Of a DNA stretch of 58,203 nucleotides, positions 51,082 to 58,203 are shown piece by piece; the first letter of the stretch is position 1, and each line of letters starts with the position of its first letter. The notes below the pieces were generated by a model that was given only the letters and a program-made list of their open reading frames with translations, had not been told where the DNA came from and did no database searches. The position numbers and the translations under genes were made by a program. Source of the stretch: Lysobacter sp. (GTDB lineage Bacteria > Pseudomonadota > Gammaproteobacteria > Xanthomonadales > Xanthomonadaceae); contig JAHCAU010000022.1 of the NCBI GenBank assembly GCA_019634715.1, forward strand, positions 1-58,203, written 5' to 3'.

Positions 51082-51684
51082 ATGCGGACTTTCGTACTCA
51101 GGGCGCGGGCGGCGCCGACCGACAGCGAGAAACTGTGGGAATCGGTGGGCAAGGACGCGCATACCGAGATCCTGGCGCATACGCTGATGAACGCGATGTT
51201 CGTCGCCCAGTCGCATCGCCCCGATGTCGTCGTCTACCTGGTGCTGGAAAGCACCCGGGATTTCTCCCGCACGATCCGCTTCGACATCAACGCCATGCAC
51301 GACATCGGCGGCTTCGACGAACGCTCGCTGCTGACCAAGGTCGCCAGGGCGCTGGACGCATCGCGCGGCATGGCCAAGGAAGAAACCCGCCCGGTGGAAT
51401 CGGGCGTCAGCGTGCAGACGCTGAGCTTCGAGAAGCTGGTGCAGGTGCTGGCCGAAGACCATCAGCTGTTCCTGATGGACCGCAAGGGCACGCCGATCGG
51501 CGAACAGGTCTTCGCGGACAGGCCCTGCTTCCTGCTCACCGACCACATCCCGATGCCGAAGAAGACCATTCCCGGCCTCGAACGCATGGGCGCGAAGAAG
51601 ATCTCGCTGGGGCCGACCATGCTGTTCGCATCGCAATGCGTGGTGCTGATCCATCACGCGCTGGACCAGGCGCCGCGTCGGTAG
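51082..51684 (+). CDS. TrmY-type SPOUT methyltransferase
   Basis: A 200-residue protein matching the TrmY (COG1901) family: MRTFVLRARAAPTDSEKLWE, VVVYLVLESTRDFSRTIRFD, LTDHIPMPKKTIPGLERMGA and KKISLGPTMLFASQCVVLIH. In archaea TrmY methylates N1 of pseudouridine 54 in tRNA. The SAM knot region LGPTMLFAS is present. It is uncommon in bacteria; if active it would alter the T-loop of host tRNA. Start 51082 is preferred to 51028 by family length. Confidence 0.85.
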   Translation: MRTFVLRARAAPTDSEKLWESVGKDAHTEILAHTLMNAMFVAQSHRPDVVVYLVLESTRDFSRTIRFDINAMHDIGGFDERSLLTKVARALDASRGMAKEETRPVESGVSVQTLSFEKLVQVLAEDHQLFLMDRKGTPIGEQVFADRPCFLLTDHIPMPKKTIPGLERMGAKKISLGPTMLFASQCVVLIHHALDQAPRR

Positions 51685-51717
51685 AGGGGCGTGCGCCGAG
51701 CGACGCTCGCTGCGCGC

Positions 51718-52890
51718 TCAGGTCCCGGCCTGCAACCAGCGCAGCAGGCGATCCGCGACATCGGGATGGTCGAGCAGATCCAGATGGTGCATGCCGTACC
51801 CGATCCACTGCCGGCGTTTCGCGAATCCGACGGCACGCGCAGGATCCGGGTGATGGCCGAGCGCACTCGCGACCGGCACCAGGCCGTCGCCGATCCAGCG
51901 GTCGTGCAATGCGCTGCGTCGGCGGGCCGTCGTGGCGGCCATGGCGTAGCAGCGCACACCGCGCGGCAGTGGTGCCACCTGCTCGTCTGGCGCCGCGGCG
52001 AAGCCATGACGCAGGTCGGTGATGCCTGCGCTGCGCAATTGGCCCACGCGCGCGAGCGGCGAGGCGAACGGCGTCGCACCGAGCAGCACGTCGATCCAGC
52101 GACCACCACGTTCCAGCGGTGCGCCATGATGCGGCGAGCCCATGCACACCAGATGCCGCAGCGCGGCCAGCCAGCCTTGTTTTCCGCGCGCGGCATGCTG
52201 GCAGGCGCTGCGCGCCACCAGCCCGCCCATGCTGTGGCCGATCAGCGTGATGTCGTCGATCGGCACGGGCCACGCTGCGTGCAGCGCCTCCAGCAAGGCG
52301 TCGAAGCGCTGGCCGTTGTCCGCGATCGACAGGCCGGTGTTGTAATGCAGGTACAGCGGCGTGTAACCCAGCGCTTCGGCCAGCATCGCACCGTGGTCGT
52401 GGCCGCCGCGCGTCCACTGCAGATCGTTCATGCACAGTCCGTGCACGAGGACGAGCAGCTTGCCGCCGGCCGTCGGGCACGCCCGCGACAGCGCCTCCGT
52501 GTTGAGCGCCAGCAGCTGGCCCTCATGGCGCAGGCGCATCGGAATGGCCAGCGGGTTGGCGGTGGCCGCGAGGTGATCGCCCAGCACGCCGTTCAACGCG
52601 GCGATGACCGCCTCGCGTCCTGACGAGGTGCGTTCGTGTTCCGCATCCGGCCGGGAGAGGACGGCATCGAGCCCGGCACCGGTCACGCGGGTGACGCCGC
52701 GGATGCTGCGATAGACCAGGCCGGTGATCCCGGCCGTACGCGCTGCGGCCGCGCCGCGCAGGCCCAGATCGGGGCGCGCGATGGCGGCATGCATCGCCTC
52801 GACCACATCCGCCAGGCCAGACGTCGCATCCACGCCCAGCCGCGCAGCGCCATGCAGGTCGGACAGTCGCAGCGAGCGCAGATCGATCAT
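51718..52890 (-). CDS. PGAP1-like alpha/beta hydrolase
   Basis: A 390-residue esterase/lipase. The helical N-terminal 130 residues are followed by the alpha/beta core with KLLVLVHGLCMNDLQW, GHSMGGLVARS (Ser nucleophile) and MHHLDLLDHPDV carrying the catalytic His. It should hydrolyse an acyl ester, possibly a lipid or GPI-like inositol acyl group by family. It has no signal peptide, so it is probably cytoplasmic. Its start at 52890 has no ribosome site of note. Confidence 0.85.
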   Translation of the reverse strand: MIDLRSLRLSDLHGAARLGVDATSGLADVVEAMHAAIARPDLGLRGAAAARTAGITGLVYRSIRGVTRVTGAGLDAVLSRPDAEHERTSSGREAVIAALNGVLGDHLAATANPLAIPMRLRHEGQLLALNTEALSRACPTAGGKLLVLVHGLCMNDLQWTRGGHDHGAMLAEALGYTPLYLHYNTGLSIADNGQRFDALLEALHAAWPVPIDDITLIGHSMGGLVARSACQHAARGKQGWLAALRHLVCMGSPHHGAPLERGGRWIDVLLGATPFASPLARVGQLRSAGITDLRHGFAAAPDEQVAPLPRGVRCYAMAATTARRRSALHDRWIGDGLVPVASALGHHPDPARAVGFAKRRQWIGYGMHHLDLLDHPDVADRLLRWLQAGT

Positions 52891-53282
52891 GCGGCGAGCG
52901 TTCCGGAGGACAGCGATGCGGCAGTATGCATGAATCCCGGGGCATGGCCGACCGGGGGACGCATCGACATCGGCACCGCCCGGCCAGGCAAGCCATCCGG
53001 GTATCGACGGCCGTGGTGCACAGTACTCATGCCTCTCATGGCACGCATGGCCGCAACGCGATTGCGGTGTCGGCGCCGCCGGACATAAGATCGAGTGCGC
53101 ACCGTGGCCAGGCCGACCGAGCCCTGCCCAAGGTGCGTATCGGGCAACACAGGGACGTGACGTTCGCGGGCGGGGCCAAGGCCTCGTGACATCGACTGCA
53201 CGACCAGGCCCGGTCGCGCACCGTCCGCACCGGTTCAGGGAGGAATCGCACGGACCTCATCCGCTCATCGCAGGGGGTCTGC
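52891..53282. other. 390-base intergenic region
   Basis: No gene supported. It must hold the divergent promoters of the hydrolase and of the secreted protein, but I see no clear boxes. AGGGGG at 53272-53277 is the ribosome site of the next gene. Confidence 0.5.
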
Positions 53283-54323
53283 ATGCAAGGCAACATCTCG
53301 AGGTTCGCACTACGCTTCGCCGCCGTGGTGCTGCTGTCGTCCATCGTCGCCGCGCCGCTCATGGCGCGCGACCCGGCACTGATCGATCGCACCGGCAAAC
53401 CGCGCACCGAGCGCGGGCAATGGGTCTACCGCATCGTCGCGAAATGGGGCGGACACGTGCAGGAGGCCTACCGCATCGATCCGCAGCGCTGGGCGGACAC
53501 GATGGCGCCGGCATTCGCCCGCGCGCCCCTGCCCGCCCTGCGCAAGGCGGCGCAGGCCTCCAGCTTCCAGGCGATGAACGATGCGCTGCTGGCGACATCG
53601 CCGCATGGCGTCGGCGCGATGCAGGGCGGCACAAAGGCGCTGGGGGACGCGGATCGCGATCTCGTCTACGTCCCCGTCACACCCTGTCGCATCATCGATA
53701 CCCGCGTCGCTGGCGGGCCGATCCCGGCGAACGGCGTGCGCGATGTCGACGTGGCCGATGTCATCGACTTCTCGGCACAGGGTGGCGAGAGCGGCCACTG
53801 CAATGTCGGCAACAAGGGTTCGTTCGCCGCAGCCGCGATCAACCTGACCGTGGTCAACACCGGCATGGCGGGCTACCTCACCGCCTATCCGCATCTCACC
53901 AGTCGTCCGAACGCCGCCACGCTGAACTACGCCGCCAACGACATCCGCAACGGCTTCGCCATCGTGCGCCTCGACCAGAGCGCCGCGACCCACGAATTCA
54001 GCGTCTACAGCGTCGCGCAGACGCACCTGGTCGCGGATGTCGTCGGCTATTACACCAAGGCCGAACTGCCTCCCCCGCAGGCGCCCGTGCCGTTCAGCTA
54101 CTGGGCCACCTCGACCGGGGCCTCGCCATGCGCCAGCGTCTGCAGCGCCAGCGGCGGCTTCGCCGCGGCCACCAGTGCCGGCTGGGTCTGCAAGGCGCAG
54201 AACGGCACCAGCTACGCCTACGAGTTCAAGTACACGCCCAATCCCAACTACCCGGCCACCTACTACTACAGCTGCGGCTCCGCCGGGTTTCGCACCGCCC
54301 AGTGCTCGTGCCTGAGGGACTAG
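53283..54323 (+). CDS. Secreted protein with a surface-associated beta domain
   Basis: A 346-residue protein with a signal peptide (FALRFAAVVLLSSIVAAPLMA). The central part reads YVPVTPCRIIDTRVAGGPIP, AAINLTVVNTGMAGYLTAYP and LVADVVGYYT, the pattern of a beta-sandwich domain repeated in surface proteins of actinobacteria and myxobacteria. The Cys-rich C terminus (GASPCASVCSASGG, YYYSCGSAGF, AQCSCLRD) could form three disulfides. It is probably an adhesin or enzyme accessory module; no active site is seen. Confidence 0.8.
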   Translation: MQGNISRFALRFAAVVLLSSIVAAPLMARDPALIDRTGKPRTERGQWVYRIVAKWGGHVQEAYRIDPQRWADTMAPAFARAPLPALRKAAQASSFQAMNDALLATSPHGVGAMQGGTKALGDADRDLVYVPVTPCRIIDTRVAGGPIPANGVRDVDVADVIDFSAQGGESGHCNVGNKGSFAAAAINLTVVNTGMAGYLTAYPHLTSRPNAATLNYAANDIRNGFAIVRLDQSAATHEFSVYSVAQTHLVADVVGYYTKAELPPPQAPVPFSYWATSTGASPCASVCSASGGFAAATSAGWVCKAQNGTSYAYEFKYTPNPNYPATYYYSCGSAGFRTAQCSCLRD

Positions 54324-54381
54324 CGGCCCCGGCATCATCCGCAGGGCGCATGCGCCATATGGCCATGCGCCCTGTCCTGCG

Positions 54382-54891
54382 TCAGTACGCGCCCATGAAA
54401 TCCTTCTTGCCGATCTCCACGCCGTTGTGGCGCAGCAGGTCGTAGGCCGTGGTGACGTGGAAGAAGAACTGCGGCAGTCCGTACGACAGCAGATAGGCCT
54501 GGCCGCCGATCCTGCGCTCCTTCGGCGTGCCCGGGCGCAGCACGATCTCGCGCGCCTCGCTGCCTTCGAAACGTGAGGCATCCAGGCCACCGATGAAAGC
54601 CAGCGTCGCCGCGATGCGCTGCTGCAGGTCCGCGAACGTCTGGTCGCCGATCTCGTACGCCGGCACATCCTCGCCGGCAAGCCGCGCCGACACGCTCGTC
54701 GCGAAATCGCAGGCGATCTGCACCTGCCGCACCAGCGGGAACATGTCGGGGTACAGGCGCGCCTGCAGCAGCGCCACGGGTTCGATCTTGCGCTCGGCCG
54801 CGTGGGCCTCGGCCTTGGACAGTACGCCGGACAGCGCAGTCAGCAACTGCTGGAACACGGGGACGGACGCGGTGTGCATCGAAAGGGACAT
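54382..54891 (-). CDS. DUF1993 family protein
   Basis: A 169-residue helical protein: MHTASVPVFQQLLTALSGVL, ARLYPDMFPLVRQVQIACDF, GLPQFFFHVTTAYDLLRHNG and FMGAY are diagnostic of DUF1993 (a DinB-like four-helix bundle). The function is unknown. The start is 54891 or the ATG at 54876. Confidence 0.82.
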   Translation of the reverse strand: MSLSMHTASVPVFQQLLTALSGVLSKAEAHAAERKIEPVALLQARLYPDMFPLVRQVQIACDFATSVSARLAGEDVPAYEIGDQTFADLQQRIAATLAFIGGLDASRFEGSEAREIVLRPGTPKERRIGGQAYLLSYGLPQFFFHVTTAYDLLRHNGVEIGKKDFMGAY

Positions 54892-54925
54892 CAGGGGAAT
54901 TCCATGGCTGGGGAGGATGCGCATG

Positions 54926-55019
54926 GTAGCCCGGGCGAGCGCAAGGCGCGCCCCCAGGAGGATGGAGCACGAATCTCTTCGGAGATCCCGGGTGCGGCTT
55001 TTGTGATTGCCCGGGCTAC
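54926..55019. repeat. GTAG-type repeat, CCCGGGCGAGCGC family
   Basis: GTAGCCCGGGCGAGCGC at the left end pairs with GCCCGGGCTAC at the right end. A related but diverged copy lies at about 56975-57065 with CCCGGGTAAGCGCA. This is a second REP subtype. Confidence 0.7.
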
Positions 55020-55067
55020 TTGCTTAGATGCAAGTGGTTATCCATGACTTGAGCCGGGCGCAGCGCC

Positions 55068-55204
55068 GTAGGGCGGGTCTTGCACCCGCCATGGCTCGCG
55101 CCGCATATCGCACAGGCGTCGTCTTGCGGATATCTCGCGCCGGGCCGCCTGTTGCCACTTGCGGCCTATCGCTTCTACATCGGCGGGTGCAAGACCCGCC
55201 CTAC
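55068..55204. repeat. REP pair, GTAGGGCGGGTC type
   Basis: GTAGGGCGGGTCTTGCACCC at 55068-55087 and its inverse, ending GACCCGCCCTAC, at 55182-55204. GTAG is at both outer ends. The same subtype recurs at 56836-56913. Confidence 0.85.
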
Positions 55205-55229
55205 GAAATCCACCCACCTTACGGGTTGA

Positions 55230-55360
55230 TCGGGCTTGGACATGACGGACCTCCGTTTCACCCGGCAGCCCGGGTGGCGGCCGTTGACGATTCAGAGCTG
55301 CATCGCGCGCAGGCGCGTCAAGGTTTGCGAAGCAACTTGCCTCGACCTTGACGCGCCGAG
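55230..55360 (-). pseudogene. Remnant of the small-ORF cassette (upstream part only)
   Basis: The cassette start codon (CAT 55241-55243) with its GGAGG site and hairpin (arms 55313-55324 and 55345-55356) remain, but the coding region is lost after MSKP and runs into REP sequence. Confidence 0.7.
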
Positions 55361-55407
55361 CACGATGCGACACGGGGACGACAACGGCGGGGCCGTTCCC
55401 TTACTCC

Positions 55408-56295
55408 TCATGCCGTTCCGCCATTGCCGTCACCCTGCCGCCGTGCCAGGGCATCGCGGATCGCCTGCATGTAGGTTGCGCGAGTCTGGCCCGAGTACGC
55501 TGTACGCAGCGGGATCCCGTGCTCCGCACGGATCGCGTTCTCGGTGGTCGGCTGCGGATGAGCCAACAGACCCACCGTCTCCAGTTCATCCCGCACCACA
55601 CGCAGACCATTGCCGCCCTGGCGGTCGACCGACACGCCCAACTGGTTGCGTTCGGCATGCACCAGTTCGTGAGCCAGGCCGACGAAGGCCGGCCGGAATC
55701 CATCGCTGTGGTTGATCGTCGGGTTGAAATACACCCGCGAGGCCTCCCCCATTCCCGGAGTGGAATCCACCGGCAAGCCTTCGCGCGTGTGGAGAAAGCC
55801 TTCGGAGCGCGCATGATTGCCGGCGGCGGGATTCATCCCGGCGTTGGTGAACCGGCTGTCCGAAATGGTGACCCGCGTCCTGAAGTCGCGCATGCTGGGG
55901 TTCGGCGCAGTATTGAGGTTCGACAGCATCGCGTGGCCGACCGGCCGGCTGTCGATGGTATGCAGTGCGCGTCGCGTGTCGACCATGAAGTCGGTGAAGT
56001 GCTCGGCGCTCTGCCCAGCCTCGCGACGCAGCGCGATATTGTTGAACATCGGCATTGCAGGCATCTGCGACACGCTTCGCAGCCGCGCCCGCTGCGCCTG
56101 CAGCGCGTCCGGGGTGATCGCGCTCAGGTCCATGCCAGCGGCGCGCATGTCGCGGACATGCGCACGCGCCGGGTACATGTAATCGTGCAGGGCACGGCCG
56201 CCGCGATAAAGCGCGTAGGCGCCCAGCGCCAGCGCACCGCCAGCCAGTATTCGACCACCGGTGCTGTCGGGAATCAGGTCTCGAAATCCACTCAT
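55408..56295 (-). CDS. M91 family zinc metallopeptidase, effector-like
   Basis: A 295-residue protein. Residues 16-30 are hydrophobic (ILAGGALALGAYALY), a possible anchor or secretion-related segment. The catalytic motif HELVH at 209-213, followed by RDELETVGL and TENAIRAEHGIPLRTAYSG, matches the M91 family (NleD/HopH1/XopG), zinc proteases delivered by secretion systems into host cells. In plant pathogens these are type III effectors. The start at 56295 follows AGGAGG; GTG 56301 is also possible. It lies alone among repeats; no chaperone or immunity gene is evident. Confidence 0.85.
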   Translation of the reverse strand: MSGFRDLIPDSTGGRILAGGALALGAYALYRGGRALHDYMYPARAHVRDMRAAGMDLSAITPDALQAQRARLRSVSQMPAMPMFNNIALRREAGQSAEHFTDFMVDTRRALHTIDSRPVGHAMLSNLNTAPNPSMRDFRTRVTISDSRFTNAGMNPAAGNHARSEGFLHTREGLPVDSTPGMGEASRVYFNPTINHSDGFRPAFVGLAHELVHAERNQLGVSVDRQGGNGLRVVRDELETVGLLAHPQPTTENAIRAEHGIPLRTAYSGQTRATYMQAIRDALARRQGDGNGGTA

Positions 56296-56535
56296 CGGCA
56301 CTTCCCTCCTGTGCAGTCGCGCGCCCCGCGCACGATTCCTGACGGGACATCAAGCAAGCATCGGGCCATCTCCGGATCGAAGTCGTCCTCCCTGACCTGC
56401 GCTCGCCGGAACCGACAGGAACAGGGAAATTTCCCGGAAAAAACAGGACATTGCGTACATCACCGCAGCGTGACCACCGCCACAGGCGCCGAGCACGGGG
56501 TCCGCCGCCCGAGTCGTTTTTCACCCAGTTGACGG
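56296..56535. other. Intergenic region upstream of the M91 gene
   Basis: Holds the ribosome site of the M91 gene; nothing else I can support. Codon patterns do not support a gene on either strand. Confidence 0.5.
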
Positions 56536-56637
56536 TTATCCGGTGCCGCCGCTGGCTTCGCACAGGGCGATGAACTGGGGCGGGACTTCAACGAGCAGGA
56601 TGTTGGAAGACGACGACTGCGGCTTGGGCTTGGACAT
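56536..56637 (-). pseudogene. Truncated cassette ORF copy
   Basis: Begins MSKPKPQSSSSNILLVEVPP like the intact 63-residue protein but stops after 33 residues, having lost the C-terminal helix (reads GGTG at the end). Confidence 0.75.
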
Positions 56638-56800
56638 GACGGCACTCCGTTTCGCCCGACGCCCGAAGTGGGCACCGTTGGCGAATCCAAACCGCATCGC
56701 GCGCAGGCGCGTCAAGGTTTGCGTAGTGCGGACCACTGGTCCGCTTTGCCTCGACCTTGACGCGCCGAGCACGGTGCGATGCTGGGACGACAACGGTGGG
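56638..56800. repeat. Upstream hairpin of the truncated cassette copy
   Basis: Same 12-base arms as at 10128: GCGCGTCAAGGT (56707-56718) and ACCTTGACGCGC (56754-56765). The loop carries an extra palindrome GCGGACCACTGGTCCGC, absent from the other copies. Confidence 0.75.
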
Positions 56801-56835
56801 CACCCACTCAATTCAAACGAAGCTGCTTTTGATCC

Positions 56836-56913
56836 GTAGGGCGGGTCTTGCACCCGCCGAATGACGGTCGGATCATTGCTTCGTTCGATTGGCGGGTCCA
56901 AGACCCGCCCTAC
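56836..56913. repeat. REP pair, GTAGGGCGGGTC type
   Basis: GTAGGGCGGGTCTTGCACCC at 56836-56855 and an inverse ending ACCCGCCCTAC at 56891-56913, spaced by about 32 bases. Same subtype as 55068-55204. Confidence 0.85.
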
Positions 56914-57079
56914 AGATTAAATTCACCCGCCTTACGGGTTGATCGGCGCATCGCGCGCAGGCTAGTCAAGGTTGGTCGCCCGGGTAAGCGCAACGCGCAC
57001 ACCAGGGATGAACGCAGACATGTCTACCCGGGGGTCCCGGGTGCGGCCCTTGGCCTTACCGGGTTACTTGCTCCGACTT

Positions 57080-57487
57080 TCAAGCCTCCCCGTTCGCGGC
57101 AATGGGCGTCCCCATGTAGTTCACCTCGACCACGTCATTGGATGGCAATGTCGCCCAAGCGATAAGAGCCGCGACATCGGAGGGGGTGATGCATGCTTCG
57201 TTCTCAATCGCAGGGCAAAGAAAGCGACGATGGACGCCGCCGCAACCCGCGATCGAACGGAATCGGCGCCCCATCACCTCAACGTGCCTTACATCCTCGG
57301 GTTGTCCAAGAAAGTACTTGATGAAGAAGTCCCCCGATTCGCTCACCACGGCCAATGAAAGGCAGAGGCTTCCACTCAACAGCGGGTCATCCGAAGTCAC
57401 CCACCAGAGATAGCCTTGGCCACCAACTCGTATGGGGCGCTTATTCTTGCGGCTGACCGCCATGCATGCATCCAGAAAGATGTTCAA
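57080..57487 (-). CDS. Hypothetical protein, 135 residues, start unclear
   Basis: The coding region reads well from LNIFLDACMAVSRKNKRPIR to GTPIAANGEA. The open frame starts only at TTG 57487; upstream codons (CLAYDQAG) also look coding up to a stop, so the 5' end may have been cut by repeat insertion. ATG 57463 is an alternative. The middle has a beta-rich part (GYLWWVTSDDPLLSGSLCLS). It is adjacent to the M91 gene across repeats, so an immunity role is possible but unproven. Confidence 0.5.
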   Translation of the reverse strand: MNIFLDACMAVSRKNKRPIRVGGQGYLWWVTSDDPLLSGSLCLSLAVVSESGDFFIKYFLGQPEDVRHVEVMGRRFRSIAGCGGVHRRFLCPAIENEACITPSDVAALIAWATLPSNDVVEVNYMGTPIAANGEA

Positions 57488-57579
57488 TCCGGCCTGATCG
57501 TAAGCCAGGCATACCGGTCTGGCCAGATATGGATGAGGTTATGGCAGCAATCGAATTGACTCGGCTTTCTCACGACGCA

Positions 57580-57610
57580 ACCCGGGCGCAGACACCGCCT
57601 GCGCCCGGGT
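57580..57610 (-). terminator. Hairpin after the decayed cassette copy
   Basis: Perfect 12-base arms ACCCGGGCGCAG (57580-57591) and CTGCGCCCGGGT (57599-57610) just after the stop of the cassette ORF copy; the same as at 9831-9861. Confidence 0.6.
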
Positions 57611-57615
57611 GAAGC

Positions 57616-57804
57616 TTACGCGGTGGGGCCGTTGAGGGGCACCAGGCGGTTGTCGGCATCGTACTGCAGGCCGCAGACCATGGCGGCCATGCCGCGCAGG
57701 GCGGCTTGCGGGCTGGCGCCGCTGGCTTCGCACAGGGCGATGAACTGGTGCGGGACTTCGACCGGCAGGATGTTGGAAGCAGACTACGCGTTGGGCTTCG
57801 ACAT
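57616..57804 (-). pseudogene. Cassette ORF copy with a nonsense codon
   Basis: The frame runs from ATG 57804 to TAA 57616 and keeps the family sequence (SNILPVEVPHQFIALCEASG, AALRGMAAMVCGLQYDADNR) but has TAG at codon 7 (57784-57786). It is therefore decayed unless translation restarts. Confidence 0.75.
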
Positions 57805-57847
57805 CGACGGGTCCAGGGCCCGCTCTACGAAAGAGCTTGCTTGGCAG

Positions 57848-58099
57848 TCACTTCTCGGATGCCGTGATCTCCAACTTGTCTGAAAACCAGTAAGGAATGA
57901 AGGAATCCTGGCGATCCGAACACGAGGTTTCGATTTCATAGACCCATTCATGCCGATGCCTGTGCCAGACGACAGAGCGCACCCTTCGCCTGCGCTCGGG
58001 AAAATCGACAAGAATCACGATGTCACCGACACGGAAAACAGGCAGCGGCCCGAAAGGCTCAACGATCATCCTCCTGCTTTCAATCCTGGGAAACGACAT
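57848..58099 (-). CDS. Hypothetical protein, about 83 residues
   Basis: Reads FPRIESRRMIVEPFGPLPVF, RVGDIVILVDFPERRRRVRS and WVYEIETSC; a beta-rich, basic protein that may resemble a small SH3-like fold. The start is unclear (58153, 58099 or 58069; an AGGAGG lies directly before 58069, too close for normal use). No family is recognised. The gene is near the right edge. Confidence 0.45.
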   Translation of the reverse strand: MSFPRIESRRMIVEPFGPLPVFRVGDIVILVDFPERRRRVRSVVWHRHRHEWVYEIETSCSDRQDSFIPYWFSDKLEITASEK

Positions 58100-58203
58100 C
58101 CACCAGCTTTTCCGGCGCGTCGCGTGCGCAGAGCCATCCGATTGTCGAGTCATCCGTTTACAGCCCTCATGCCCACCTTGCTTCCATCTCCACCTTGATG
58201 ACC

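Noticed and set aside
55028..55351. Gene in REP-rich DNA
   Set aside because: The frame consists of REP and cassette sequence.

Overview
The window is from a high-GC gammaproteobacterium of the Xanthomonadaceae/Lysobacteraceae, most like Lysobacter or a close relative. The basis is the gene order thrS-infC-rpmI-rplT-pheS-pheT-ihfA-merR-tRNA-Pro, GTAG-type REP palindromes of the kind described in Stenotrophomonas, and an effector with a C-terminal XVIPCD domain, the signal of the Xanthomonadales bacteria-killing type IV secretion system. No rRNA gene and no CRISPR array was seen.

Layout. 1-3.6 kb: end of an unrecognised gene, dxs and a coupled esterase. 3.7-8.6 kb (minus strand): a TraB/GumN-like protein and a tightly packed operon of a ribbon-helix-helix protein, a solute-binding-like protein, a solute-binding/VWA lipoprotein and a membrane protein; its upstream flank holds an array of about twelve 21-bp repeats. 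9-10.3 kb: repeat-rich DNA with REP pairs, an inverted repeat and an intact copy of a small cassette encoding a 63-residue protein. 10.4-14.9 kb: an AT-richer 1524-codon gene for an NLR/STAND ATPase with an N-terminal QxK nuclease-like domain, a likely Avs-type anti-phage protein that starts at GTG. 15.2-30.5 kb: an integrated element at the 3' end of tRNA-Pro(GGG), bounded by a 21-bp near-identical repeat. It carries an integrase, an AlpA-like regulator, a replication protein, an XRE regulator, structural genes and a small terminase, but no large terminase, portal or capsid, so it is a phage satellite or a decayed prophage.

30.6-40.6 kb (minus strand): the translation cluster merR, ihfA, pheT, pheS, rplT, rpmI, infC and thrS. 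A lipase effector with XVIPCD and an ankyrin lipoprotein (probable immunity protein) are wedged between infC and rpmI, splitting an operon that is normally contiguous. infC appears to start at AUC, a rare start that fits the known autoregulation of IF3.

40.9-54.9 kb: mostly ordinary chromosome. It holds a class IV aminotransferase/sulfotransferase pair, a VOC protein, a solitary lower-GC AAA ATPase with a TTG start, an AIM24 protein, an amidohydrolase, an SPFH/zinc-ribbon membrane cluster, a TrmY-type SPOUT methyltransferase, a PGAP1-like hydrolase, a secreted protein and a DUF1993 protein. 54.9-58.2 kb: a second repeat-rich stretch with a predicted M91 zinc metallopeptidase (effector-like), REP pairs and three decayed copies of the small cassette seen near 10 kb.
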